The notes beneath the pieces are model-generated. The model was not told where the DNA came from and did not search any database. It saw only the letters and a program-made list of their open reading frames with translations. A stretch of DNA of 64,000 nt, from the NCBI RefSeq assembly GCF_900109575.1, contig NZ_FOAF01000001.1, positions 372,001 to 436,000 of the forward strand. Reading direction: 5' to 3'. The stretch comes from Olivibacter domesticus. GTDB lineage: Bacteria; Bacteroidota; Bacteroidia; Sphingobacteriales; Sphingobacteriaceae. A program made the translations under genes and the position numbers. This document shows positions 36,407-45,432 of this stretch, one piece after another. Position 1 is the first letter of the stretch, and every line of letters starts with the position of its first letter.

Positions 36407-37807
36407 ATGCAGCTTCTTAAAATTTCACAATTCTTAGGGCATTTTCATCCGGTTCTTGTGCACTTGCCAATCGGTATATTGGTGCTTGGTGGGCTATTTC
36501 ATTTACTGAGCGCAAGCAATAGATACGCTTTTCTCTACCCAGCTGTTCGTATTACCTATTTATTGGGTGCGATTGGAGCCATTGTATCTTGTATTAGTGG
36601 CTATTTGCTCTCGCAAACGAGTGATTATGATGCAAAACTGGTAGGTTTACACCAGTGGTTGGGCATTGGCGTCGCCATGGTGGCTCTGTTGCTTTATGTA
36701 CTGCTAACACTTCGTGTAAATGAGCTGCTTTTGCGTTTGCTGACTGTGGTGGTACTAATTAGTATCACGATTACAGGGCATTACGGAGGATCACTTACCC
36801 ATGGTTCGGATTATCTGTTCACAGCCTTGACAGCAGACGTTTCCAGCGGCGTGGCCATACCTCCTGTGGCCAATATACAACAAGCAAAAGCATACCCGCA
36901 GCTCGTTGAACCCTTGCTTAAGAATCGATGCTATAGCTGCCATGGCGCCGAGAAGCAAAAAGGTAAACTTCGGTTAGATAGTAAGGATTTCATGATAAAA
37001 GGCGGAGAGGGAGGACCGTCACTTGTGGAAGGGAAGGCCGATGAGAGTGAGCTTATTAAGCGCCTGTTATTGCCTTTAGATAATGATGATCATATGCCGC
37101 CGAAGGAGAAGCCACAGCTTAGTCAAGAAGAAATTGCACTGTTGAAATGGTGGGTCAATCAAGGTGCTGATACCCATAAAACTGTTATGGATCTGAAGCC
37201 GACGCCGGAAATGAGCGCCATACTTCCTCTTTTCCAGTCGGGTGCCGTTAAACCAAAGGAAACAAAAAGCAGCCTGCTGGATAAAGAAGTGGAAGCAGCA
37301 GCAACTGAAGCCTTGAAAAAATTGAAAGATGCCGGCGTTGTGGTGCTGCCCATACATCAAACAAGTAATTATCTATCGGTAAATTTCGTTACAACAGATG
37401 TGACACCCGCTTTACTGGATGAACTTAAAAAATTAGATAAACAATTAGTTTATCTAGAACTAGCTTATACATCTCTAAACGATGAGGGTATGAAAACATT
37501 ATCATCACTTAAAAATTTACTGCAGCTTAATTTGAGAGGAACGGCTATTACAGATAAGGGACTCGCTCACTTGAAAGACTTAAAACAATTGACTTTGCTT
37601 AATTTGGTTGAAACGAAGGTGAGTGCACAGGGTATAGCCCAATTAAAGGATTTTAAGAACCTAAAAAGTATTTATCTTTATAAAACGGGTGTCGATAAAC
37701 AGGGACTGACATCTTTGAAGACCGTGTTTCCTAATAGCTCGCTTGATACCGGGGGATACCGTGTACCTACGTTAGCTAGCGACACTACAGTTGTTAAGGT
37801 ACCTTAA
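36407..37807 (+). CDS. Membrane DUF2231 / cytochrome c-like / leucine-rich-repeat fusion
   Basis: Fusion protein of 466 residues. Residues 1-135 hold four hydrophobic helices of the DUF2231 type (HFHPVLVHLPIGILVLGGLF at the start, LHQWLGIGVAMVALLLYVL, ITGHYGGSLTHG). Residues about 160-255 form a planctomycete-type cytochrome domain with C175-Y-S-C178-H179 and a possible distal ligand in DDHMPPKEKPQLSQEE. The C-terminal part about 335-455 has leucine-rich repeats (LLQLNLRGTAITDKGLAHLK, LTLLNLVETKVSAQGIAQLK). The membrane part probably passes electrons between the inner membrane and the cytochrome domain. It ends the operon and is 12 bases from the convergent AraC gene. The combination suggests an electron outlet for the DUF1549 protein. 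Confidence 0.84.
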   Translation: MQLLKISQFLGHFHPVLVHLPIGILVLGGLFHLLSASNRYAFLYPAVRITYLLGAIGAIVSCISGYLLSQTSDYDAKLVGLHQWLGIGVAMVALLLYVLLTLRVNELLLRLLTVVVLISITITGHYGGSLTHGSDYLFTALTADVSSGVAIPPVANIQQAKAYPQLVEPLLKNRCYSCHGAEKQKGKLRLDSKDFMIKGGEGGPSLVEGKADESELIKRLLLPLDNDDHMPPKEKPQLSQEEIALLKWWVNQGADTHKTVMDLKPTPEMSAILPLFQSGAVKPKETKSSLLDKEVEAAATEALKKLKDAGVVVLPIHQTSNYLSVNFVTTDVTPALLDELKKLDKQLVYLELAYTSLNDEGMKTLSSLKNLLQLNLRGTAITDKGLAHLKDLKQLTLLNLVETKVSAQGIAQLKDFKNLKSIYLYKTGVDKQGLTSLKTVFPNSSLDTGGYRVPTLASDTTVVKVP

Positions 37808-37819
37808 ATAACAATGAAA

Positions 37820-38668
37820 TTATCCAATACGCTGTACTGATTTCGGACTGGTGCCATTATACTTTTTATATATTTTATTAAAATGGCTAGCGTCCGTGAA
37901 ACCTAATCTGCTAGCTATCTCATTCACGTTATACCTGCCATTTTTTAATAATTGATCTGCCACTTTCAGCTTCGTTTGGATAATATGTTGTTGTATGGAT
38001 AAACCGCTATGCTTTTTTACATAGATACTGATATAATTGGCTGACATCGCAAAGTGTTTAGCAATATGCTCCACGCGCATTTTTTCTGCATCCAAGGCAT
38101 GAAGTCGTGTATAACTTAGAATCTGACTTAGTTTGTCTAATTCCGTGTTAATGGGACATTGCTCGCCAAATTGTGTGGTAGCTTGCGCTTTGGCAATCAT
38201 CATCATTACTGCACCAAAAAGTTCAAGTAGCAGTTCACGGCTATATGAACATTTATTAGAAAATTCAGATAATAGGATTTGTAATAAGTTCTTCAACTTC
38301 TCTCTGTCGCTATTATCTGTTATTAGGTCTCCATTCGCCATAGAGGGAGCTTGTAGTAATGTTTTGACAATATTGAGCCACTTGGCTGTTTTGCTTCCTT
38401 CGAGCTTCTCTATGAATAATTGTTCTGTGAACTTCATAAATATGAATTGAGAGGGCGCCGCTATTTCAAAAGAATGAGCATCTTCTGGCCGTAGCAAAAA
38501 CACATCTCCCGGACTGTATGGAATCAATGCATCATTCAGTATATGGTTACCACTACCTTGCTCTACAAAAATTAGTTCGTAAAAATTGTGATTATGTTTA
38601 GTAAATTCCCAGGTATCGCTATGGTACCGGAATATATTTAATGAATGATAGCTATTGAATCTTTCCAT
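37820..38668 (-). CDS. AraC-family transcription regulator
   Basis: Regulator of 282 residues when started at the ATG at 38668 (MERFNSYHSL); ten further upstream codons are open but unlikely. Residues about 10-100 form a cupin-type ligand domain (HNHNFYELIFVEQGSGNHIL, SPGDVFLLRPEDAHSFEI). The C-terminal 100 residues hold two helix-turn-helix motifs: HIAKHFAMSANYISIYVKKH and VNEIASRLGFTDASHFNKIY, followed by KYNGTSPKSVQR. It is divergent from the alcohol dehydrogenase/DoxX pair with a 150-base shared region, so it probably regulates that pair. The ligand is not predictable. Confidence 0.87.
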   Translation of the reverse strand: MERFNSYHSLNIFRYHSDTWEFTKHNHNFYELIFVEQGSGNHILNDALIPYSPGDVFLLRPEDAHSFEIAAPSQFIFMKFTEQLFIEKLEGSKTAKWLNIVKTLLQAPSMANGDLITDNSDREKLKNLLQILLSEFSNKCSYSRELLLELFGAVMMMIAKAQATTQFGEQCPINTELDKLSQILSYTRLHALDAEKMRVEHIAKHFAMSANYISIYVKKHSGLSIQQHIIQTKLKVADQLLKNGRYNVNEIASRLGFTDASHFNKIYKKYNGTSPKSVQRIG

Positions 38669-38803
38669 TGTAAACAATATATTTTTACAAACATACAATG
38701 AAATGATACCATACTTTATCGTGTGTTAGTCATAATTTTGTTTAAATGATTTTAGATGAATGGTACATCATGAACATGTTTGCCATATCACATTTTATTA
38801 GAT

Positions 38804-38810
38804 AAAGGAG
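38804..38810 (+). promoter_or_regulatory. Shine-Dalgarno site fixing the alcohol dehydrogenase start
   Basis: AAAGGAG lies 8 bases before the ATG at 38819. Such sites are rare elsewhere in this window, and it makes 38819, not the in-frame ATG at 38780, the likely start. Confidence 0.6.
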
Positions 38811-38818
38811 AATTTATT

Positions 38819-39829
38819 ATGAAAGCAATAGGATTTAAAACTTCATTACCCATAACTGATAACGACAGCTTTATCGAATTTGAAACAGCAAAACCAATAC
38901 CCGCCGGCCGGGATCTTTTAGTAAAGATCGCTGCGGTTTCTGTGAATCCCGTCGATTTTAAAATACGTCAAAACAGTGCTAAAGATATGGTTTTAGCATC
39001 TCCGAAGATTATCGGATGGGATGCTGTAGGGGTGGTGGAAGCAGTGGGAGAGGAAGTTAGTTTGTTTAAGATAGGCGATGAAGTATATTATGCTGGTGAC
39101 ATTACACGATCGGGAAGCGATGCCGAATACCAGCTTATTGACGAGCGTATTGTTGGTGAAAAACCAAAACCGTTAAGTATCGAAGAAGCTGCTGCTATGC
39201 CACTTACGGTACTTACTGCTTGGGAGATTATGTTCGATCGTCTTCGAATCAATGAGAAAGACAGAGGAAAATCCATTTTGATAATTGGGGGAGCTGGCGG
39301 CGTCGGATCAATCGCCATACAGATTGCCAAAAAAGTAGCGGGTCTTACCGTGATTACTACAGCATCAAGACCAGAAAGTGTAGCGTGGTGCGAGCAACAG
39401 GGTGCAGATTATGTGGTTAATCATAAAGATCTATTAAATGAAATACGTAAGGCTGGTTTTCGGTATGTAGATTTTATACTTGATTTTGTTGATACTAATT
39501 TATATTGGGATAGCATGGTAGAATTGATCAAACCACAGGGACACATTGCCTCCATTACAGGATCTTCCACACCGGTGATGCTCAATAAGCTTAAGAATAA
39601 GAGTGCAAGTTTCTCTTGGGAACTGATGTATACCCGTTCGACTTTTCAAACAGACGATCTAATTGAACAGCACTATATTTTAAATAAAGTAGCGGAGCTA
39701 CTCGGTGACGGTACATTGAAAACAACGTTGAAAGAAACGCTTTCGGGCTTCACAGTTGATAATTTCAAAAGAGCACACCAGCAATTGGAAAGCGGAAAAA
39801 CGATTGGAAAAATTGTAATAAAGTTTTAG
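38819..39829 (+). CDS. Zinc-type alcohol dehydrogenase-like / quinone oxidoreductase
   Basis: Cytoplasmic NAD(P)H-dependent medium-chain reductase of 337 residues. The start at 38819 is set by the AAAGGAG site and gives the usual MKAIGFKTSLP. The GroES-like N-terminal domain has LVKIAAVSVNPVDFKIRQ and IIGWDAVGVVEAVGEEVSLF. The Rossmann domain has the nucleotide loop ILIIGGAGGVGSIAIQIAKK. The catalytic zinc cysteine is not obvious, which fits the zinc-free quinone-oxidoreductase/ADH-like subgroup. Next gene starts directly at the stop codon (TAGATG), so DoxX is co-translated. It probably reduces a reactive carbonyl or quinone; the exact substrate is unknown. Confidence 0.86.
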   Translation: MKAIGFKTSLPITDNDSFIEFETAKPIPAGRDLLVKIAAVSVNPVDFKIRQNSAKDMVLASPKIIGWDAVGVVEAVGEEVSLFKIGDEVYYAGDITRSGSDAEYQLIDERIVGEKPKPLSIEEAAAMPLTVLTAWEIMFDRLRINEKDRGKSILIIGGAGGVGSIAIQIAKKVAGLTVITTASRPESVAWCEQQGADYVVNHKDLLNEIRKAGFRYVDFILDFVDTNLYWDSMVELIKPQGHIASITGSSTPVMLNKLKNKSASFSWELMYTRSTFQTDDLIEQHYILNKVAELLGDGTLKTTLKETLSGFTVDNFKRAHQQLESGKTIGKIVIKF

Positions 39830-40240
39830 ATGGAAAATAATAAAGCATTGGCCTATCTATTTTTAAGGTTAGGTATAGGCATCAGTTTTTTGGGACATGG
39901 TATTGTTCGATTGTCAAAAATCCCGGCATTCCGTAGTTGGATGATCGGCTTGTTTAACACCTCACTCATGCCAGAGATATTTGCATATTGGTTTGCTTCG
40001 GTATTACCCTTTGTAGAATTACTGTTGGGTATACTGCTCATTATTGGTTGGCACACGAGGGTAGCCTATATCTTGGGCTCTGCGGTTATTTGTACATTAA
40101 TATTTGGATCCTGTCTTATTGAAAACTGGGAAGCTGTTGCTTTCCAGTTAATATATGGGCTGTTGTTCTTCATCCTATTGTTTTACATGGAATACAATAA
40201 ATATGCCCTTGAAAAATCTTTCAGTGGTAGAAAGGAATAA
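39830..40240 (+). CDS. DoxX-family membrane protein
   Basis: Small inner-membrane protein of 136 residues with four hydrophobic helices. The N-terminal LFLRLGIGISFLGHGIVRLSK and the third-helix LPFVELLLGILLIIGWHTRV match the DoxX family, which is often linked to redox or thiol stress. Its ATG follows immediately after the dehydrogenase stop. The pair likely responds to electrophile stress under the divergent AraC regulator. A strong inverted-repeat terminator follows. Confidence 0.84.
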   Translation: MENNKALAYLFLRLGIGISFLGHGIVRLSKIPAFRSWMIGLFNTSLMPEIFAYWFASVLPFVELLLGILLIIGWHTRVAYILGSAVICTLIFGSCLIENWEAVAFQLIYGLLFFILLFYMEYNKYALEKSFSGRKE

Positions 40241-40244
40241 AAAC

Positions 40245-40280
40245 AAAGAACCTGTATGATAATCATGATACAGGTTCTTT
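40245..40280. terminator. Bidirectional terminator hairpin
   Basis: AAAGAACCTGTAT (40245-40257) pairs perfectly with ATACAGGTTCTTT (40268-40280) around a 10-base loop. It lies between the convergent doxX-like and susD-like genes and gives A/T-rich flanks on both strands. Confidence 0.8.
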
Positions 40281-40311
40281 ATATTAATCAGGTAATGTTT
40301 TGTTGTCAATA

Positions 40312-41796
40312 TTAGTTAACACCTGTTCTGGTATCCCACCACATTTGTTGGCCCCAAACATAATCTTTTACATTGGTTAACGGTACATCTAGATTTTCTT
40401 TATTGAATAGATATTCATTGTTCGGATAGGGGAGCCGGAAAGGCTGATCATTGTGGGCATCCCCATATATAGAATTCAATGAAGGGTAGTTTGTTGAAGG
40501 TATGCCTGTTCGACGATATAACGCCCAAGCCTCGAAATTATCTTTGAAAAGTGCTACCCACTCGTCCCACCAGATACGCTCTTTTGTATTATCCCATTTA
40601 CCTTTTCCAGCCAGATAGGCATCAGTGGCGGTTTGGTTAATGCCGTTATCTTCCATGGATAATCGTACGGCTTTTTCGTATGCCTCTTGCGCACTGATAC
40701 CAACGGAATACCCTAACATCGCCGCTTCTGCCATGATATAATAACTTTCGCAGGATTTAAAGAAGGGTGTAAAGCCCGCAGCATTATTCATATATCGATC
40801 TCCTATATAAGAAATACGGGTTAATACTGGTGGAGGGGTTTTTGCACCATTCTGATAACCACGATATTCGCCATCTGACGCAGTATTGGCCACACTGGCG
40901 ATACGGGGATCTTCCATTTCTTTTAGATGATCAATAAAGATATCGGCCATACCAAAATTGTTTACACGTGAATCTCCTGTATATCCTGTTTCATACCATG
41001 GTTCATAATAAGGTGCCGCACCAGGCCAATATAGGTAGCAATTCTCTGCATTCGAAGTAATTACGGGATATTTATCAGGCTGGGTGCAAATTTCTTCGAT
41101 CGTGCTTTTGGCCATTTCGGGAGAAACACCAGCTATATGGATGGCCATCCGAAGTCGTAGCGAATTGCAAAAACGCTGCCATTTCTCCATGTCGCCCCGA
41201 TAAATGAAATCTCCTTCTCCAACTTCATCGGTGCCGAAACCAGCTGCCATTTCATCGGCAATCGTTTTTAAACTAGTCATCACTGCAGGATAAATATCTT
41301 CTTGTTTGTCGTATTTTGCTTTTAGTATTCCACCCTCTTCTTCCCCTCCCTGAAGTGCTTCTGAATAGGGCACATCACGCCAGCCATCTATTAAATACTG
41401 CCACATATAGCATTGCCATAATCGGGCAACCAAACGAATGTTTTTGTAGGCGTCCGCAGCTTCTTCCGTTTTGGCCAGCAGATCCTTTAATTGTGTGTTG
41501 TTATAATAACACGCATACCAACGATTACCATAAGTATTGTTGGTAGGTACAAGTCCGCCCATATAATCCAAATACTGTATCTTAACGATATACCCGGCAA
41601 AAGTGCCATACCCATCAATATCACCTCCAAATTGTTCTCCGGAATTCCGTAAGACGTTTGCTAACATATTTGTTGGCGGTACGTCCGGTAGTGCATCTGG
41701 ATCCGTGTTAACTTCGTCAAAAGTCCTGGAGCATCCACTTATCGCTGCAAATAAAGCAACAATAGCTATTGTCATCAATCTATTTTTTATTTTCAT
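40312..41796 (-). CDS. SusD/RagB-like lipoprotein (SusD_2 type)
   Basis: Lipoprotein of 494 residues with lipobox FAAISGC (Cys22). The pattern EVNTDPDALPDVPPTNMLAN near the N-terminus, ARLWQCYMWQYLIDGWRDVP, YPAVMTSLKTIADEMAAGFG and RLRMAIHIAGVSPEMAKSTI mark the SusD-and-RagB type-2 family. FAGYIVKIQYLDYMGGLVPT and the C-terminal FRLPYPNNEYLFNKEN agree. It follows its SusC partner by 11 bases. No enzyme gene accompanies this pair, so the substrate cannot be inferred; peptides or a glycan processed elsewhere are both possible. Confidence 0.92.
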   Translation of the reverse strand: MKIKNRLMTIAIVALFAAISGCSRTFDEVNTDPDALPDVPPTNMLANVLRNSGEQFGGDIDGYGTFAGYIVKIQYLDYMGGLVPTNNTYGNRWYACYYNNTQLKDLLAKTEEAADAYKNIRLVARLWQCYMWQYLIDGWRDVPYSEALQGGEEEGGILKAKYDKQEDIYPAVMTSLKTIADEMAAGFGTDEVGEGDFIYRGDMEKWQRFCNSLRLRMAIHIAGVSPEMAKSTIEEICTQPDKYPVITSNAENCYLYWPGAAPYYEPWYETGYTGDSRVNNFGMADIFIDHLKEMEDPRIASVANTASDGEYRGYQNGAKTPPPVLTRISYIGDRYMNNAAGFTPFFKSCESYYIMAEAAMLGYSVGISAQEAYEKAVRLSMEDNGINQTATDAYLAGKGKWDNTKERIWWDEWVALFKDNFEAWALYRRTGIPSTNYPSLNSIYGDAHNDQPFRLPYPNNEYLFNKENLDVPLTNVKDYVWGQQMWWDTRTGVN

Positions 41797-41807
41797 GATT
41801 TTCTTTA

Positions 41808-44800
41808 TTAAAATGTAACCCCTAACTTCAATCCAAAACTACGGGATGTAGGTACAGACGCCTGTTCAAAGCCTACACCGCGACTATCGCTCGACACACC
41901 TCCTGTTTCAGGATCAAGGCGCATGGTATTTGATTTATGTACCCAGAGTAAGGCCAAATTTGATCCAATGAGTGATATATTAGCTCGTTTAATACCTTTA
42001 AAGCGTTGTAGATATTTCTGTGGAACCGTGTAAGTAATAGATGCTTCTCTTAACTTTAAAAAGGATCCATCAAACACATACATTTGGTCAATGCCGCCAG
42101 ATTCATACCAAGTTTGAGCATCCGTAGCGATGGTGTTTTCTACCCAGGAGCCGTCTGCTGCTTGCATGGCAAAGCGTTCTTCAGGCATTACATCTACACC
42201 GGCAACGATTGCCCGTTCGCGTACACCGTTTTCAGCGGTAATTTCTGCAGTTCCCGCTACATAGCTATGGCTCATGGTTTGCGACCAGATATCGCCTCCT
42301 TTACGCATATCCAGCATAAAGCCGAAAGAAAAGTCTTTAACGGTAAAATCGTTACGCCAGCTTAGTAAGAAGTCTGGATTGATATTTCCCAAATTCTGAC
42401 TTGCTTTACTTCTGACTAAACCATCGGAAGTTACTTTGATGGCACCTGCCATTGGACCGTCCTCCACGCGATCATATCCAGGACCAACCAACATTCCCCA
42501 GGGTTCACCGGCTCTAGCCATTGTAGCAATACCCCAAGTCCAGCCAATTTGATAATCGTTAACACCTAATTGTGGATACAGCTCGATTACTTTACTTTGA
42601 TTTTTGGCGAAATTGACTGTGCTTCGCCAATTTAAACCAGTCTCTTTTTTAATAATATCACCATACACCATTATCTCAACACCCTTGTTTTGTATCTCGC
42701 CGGCGTTTAAAACCATCCTATTAAACCCTACAACATTGGAAGTACTCACACTCAAAATCTGATCCGTTGTTTTTTTGTAGTAGTAGGTGAAATCTGCGTG
42801 TAAGCGATTATTTAAAAAACCTAGTTCCGTTCCTACCTCCCAAGTAGCAGTGTTCTCGGGCGTTAAATTTCTGTTTGGATAGGTCATACTTTTGTACATC
42901 TGCGCTACACCACCAAAAGAATTGGTTTGGGCATAATAATACAACTGATTCTGATAAGCGTCCGTTCCAGCACCTATCTCAGCCCAGCTAGCCCGTAATT
43001 TCCAAAAGGATAAAGCTGTTCCGCTTAAACTCGGGAAACTTGTTGTTGGTAACCAACTTAAACTAATCGAAGGATAGAAAAAATCGTCTTTAACAGTTGA
43101 ACTCCAATCATTACGCAGGCTGGCGTCTAAGTATAGTTGATCTCTCCATCCCAAAGATCCTGAAGCATACACAGAATTGGACCGGACGTGGGTGTGATCC
43201 ATTTCGGTAATGGCATCTCCTTTTTTATTAGCAATGGTATAGACTCCCAACACCGTTAATGCGTCGGCCCCCTGCATTGTTCTTGACCATTTTGCGTCTC
43301 GATAGTTGACCCCTGCCATAGCAAATACGCTGAAATCCTTTAGCTGTTTATTGAAAGATGTAATAAAATCAAGGTTTAACTCCGTGTTATCCTGTTTAAT
43401 GTCTCTGAACATTCCCTCCCGATAAGAGGTATTATAATAATTCTTTTCCAATGCTTTTGACCCGTAGTAATCAAAACCCATTCTACCTTCGAATTTTAAA
43501 AATTCAAAAGGTTGATAATACATCGATGTTTTTCCAAAAAAACGATCTCGCTGGAAGCTATTAGTATTTTTATATACATTAAAAAAAGGATTGATATGGT
43601 AACTTTGATTCCAATTATAATAGGTATAATCGCCTTTTTCATCCCGCTGATCCCAGTTGGCTTTTAAGCTGGCCATATCAACCTGACGACCGGACCAAAT
43701 GAACCCATTGATTGGGTTATTTCCATCGTAACCTTGGTTTAATAAATTATCACTCTCGGTTCTTGAATAATTTCCCATCACGTCATAAGAAACCTTATCG
43801 CTAATGTTTGTGTTATTATTCAATTGTAGACCGTACCTTCGTTGGTCCGTATTTGGAACAGTACCTTGCTGGTCTCTGTACGACATTGATACACGAGTAC
43901 TTGATTTATCCGTACGGGAAAGTAATGATACATTATGATTCATCGAATAGCCGGTACGCAAAAATTCCCTCACATTATTTGGATGCGAAATCCAGTCGGT
44001 TGCCTGACGCACCCCATCAATTACCGGACTATCAAACTGGGGTAATTTTAAGCCCATATCCAGACGAGGGCCCCAAGATTCATCAAAACCATCATTGACA
44101 CTGTTTTCATCATTTCCAGTACCATCCACATACCTAAAGCTCTTTTGAGCGGCATAATCCTGATAGCTTAAACCGTCTTCATCCAGTCCATAATGATATT
44201 CATCACCATCATGCCCTTGTCCATATAAATTTTGTAGTTTTGGGTAAGTGTAAGCTCGATCTATAGTGAAATTGCCGTCATAAGCTATACTTACTCCATT
44301 ATTGGCATTTTTTCCAGATTTGGTGGTAATTAAAATAACACCATTTCCAGCACGCATACCATAGAGTGCCGCGGAACCTCCCTTTAATACTGTTATCGTT
44401 TCGATATCTTCTGGATTGATATCATTTAAACCCGAACCATAATCGACGCCTTTATAGGTATTATCCCCTGAACGCTGACTATCACCGTTAATCGGCACCC
44501 CATCTACTACGATAAGTGGTTGTTGATCGGATTTCAATGACGAGTTCCCGCGGATCGAAATACGCGAAGAAGCGCCTACGGTTCCACCAAACTGATTCAC
44601 TTGAACGCCTGCCACTTTCCCAGAAAGGGATCCCGTGACGCTTAGTTGTCCTGCTTTTGTGAGGTCTTCAGATTTCACTTCTTGAAGTGCATATCCTAGG
44701 GATTTCCGTTCCCTGGATATACCCAAGGCCGTTACCACCACTTCATCAAGCGATTCAGCATTATCACTCAAAACGATTTGCAGCGTTGTTTGCTTAGAAA

Positions 44801-45044
44801 TCGGAAGCTGTTGTTTTTCATACCCGATAGCGGATACGTTAAGTAGGCTAGGCCCATCGTAAGTAATGGAGAACTCTCCATTAGGCCCTGTAGAGGTGCC
44901 TTTGCCATTTTCTAGGGTGATCGAAACCCCTGGGATTGGTTTTTTTTCTTTATCTACAACCGTTCCACGCAAAACAGTTTGTGCGTAGAGGACAGTAGAT
45001 AAGAAAAAACTAGAAACCAAAAGAGTAATGGTTCTTTTTTTCAT
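41808..45044 (-). CDS. SusC/RagA-like TonB-dependent receptor
   Basis: Outer-membrane transporter of 1078 residues with signal peptide ending LYAQ. The carboxypeptidase-D-like domain is at 22-100 (LRGTVVDKEKKPIPGVSITL). The plug contains DEVVVTALGISRERKSLGYA, ISIRGNSSLKSDQQPLIVVD and ITVLKGGSAALYGMRAGNGV. The barrel ends SFGLKLGVTF. The VTALGI/RERKSLGYALQEV variant is the subgroup paired with SusD_2 lipoproteins. The pair forms a two-gene operon transcribed leftward from the AT-rich spacer 45045-45432. Substrate unknown. Confidence 0.94.
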   Translation of the reverse strand: MKKRTITLLVSSFFLSTVLYAQTVLRGTVVDKEKKPIPGVSITLENGKGTSTGPNGEFSITYDGPSLLNVSAIGYEKQQLPISKQTTLQIVLSDNAESLDEVVVTALGISRERKSLGYALQEVKSEDLTKAGQLSVTGSLSGKVAGVQVNQFGGTVGASSRISIRGNSSLKSDQQPLIVVDGVPINGDSQRSGDNTYKGVDYGSGLNDINPEDIETITVLKGGSAALYGMRAGNGVILITTKSGKNANNGVSIAYDGNFTIDRAYTYPKLQNLYGQGHDGDEYHYGLDEDGLSYQDYAAQKSFRYVDGTGNDENSVNDGFDESWGPRLDMGLKLPQFDSPVIDGVRQATDWISHPNNVREFLRTGYSMNHNVSLLSRTDKSSTRVSMSYRDQQGTVPNTDQRRYGLQLNNNTNISDKVSYDVMGNYSRTESDNLLNQGYDGNNPINGFIWSGRQVDMASLKANWDQRDEKGDYTYYNWNQSYHINPFFNVYKNTNSFQRDRFFGKTSMYYQPFEFLKFEGRMGFDYYGSKALEKNYYNTSYREGMFRDIKQDNTELNLDFITSFNKQLKDFSVFAMAGVNYRDAKWSRTMQGADALTVLGVYTIANKKGDAITEMDHTHVRSNSVYASGSLGWRDQLYLDASLRNDWSSTVKDDFFYPSISLSWLPTTSFPSLSGTALSFWKLRASWAEIGAGTDAYQNQLYYYAQTNSFGGVAQMYKSMTYPNRNLTPENTATWEVGTELGFLNNRLHADFTYYYKKTTDQILSVSTSNVVGFNRMVLNAGEIQNKGVEIMVYGDIIKKETGLNWRSTVNFAKNQSKVIELYPQLGVNDYQIGWTWGIATMARAGEPWGMLVGPGYDRVEDGPMAGAIKVTSDGLVRSKASQNLGNINPDFLLSWRNDFTVKDFSFGFMLDMRKGGDIWSQTMSHSYVAGTAEITAENGVRERAIVAGVDVMPEERFAMQAADGSWVENTIATDAQTWYESGGIDQMYVFDGSFLKLREASITYTVPQKYLQRFKGIKRANISLIGSNLALLWVHKSNTMRLDPETGGVSSDSRGVGFEQASVPTSRSFGLKLGVTF

Positions 45045-45432
45045 GTTGTTTAGTTTTTTGTTGAATTGGGTTGATGTTCTTTAATTTTTTGAAAAGTTTT
45101 AATCAAATTTATCGTTCTGTTGTTGCTGTTTGTTGTCGGATTTTATCTTAATCTTGCCTTATTTTAACCTGTTTTTAATTTTATTTTAATTTAGATATGA
45201 TAATTATGCTGTTTAATGCGCTAATCTAACTGAATCCAATACGTAGTTGCAAACGCTAAAATCATGTTGTGCATTTTCTCATTCAAATGGTCTATTGGCG
45301 TTGATAAATAAATTAAGATAAAAAAGTCTTTTATTGTTTATCTTTTATATATTTGCTTATATATTGAATGTGTAGAGTGGTGGGCATTTACTTTTTTGAA
45401 GTGCATAAACATCCTCTTTATTGATTTTTATC
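45045..45432. other. Divergent promoter spacer between susC and rrf2
   Basis: This 388-base, very AT-rich spacer separates the leftward SusC/SusD pair from the rightward Rrf2 gene. TAAATTTG on the minus strand (45104-45111) and TATATTTG on the plus strand (45348-45355) match the TAnnTTTG -7 consensus. Neither has a clean TTTG at -33. No gene relic seen. Confidence 0.45.
45348..45355 (+). promoter_or_regulatory. Candidate -7 element for the Rrf2 gene
   Basis: TATATTTG is an exact TAnnTTTG match about 78 bases before the Rrf2 start. The expected TTTG about 19 bases further upstream is only weakly matched, so this is a tentative call. Confidence 0.3.
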
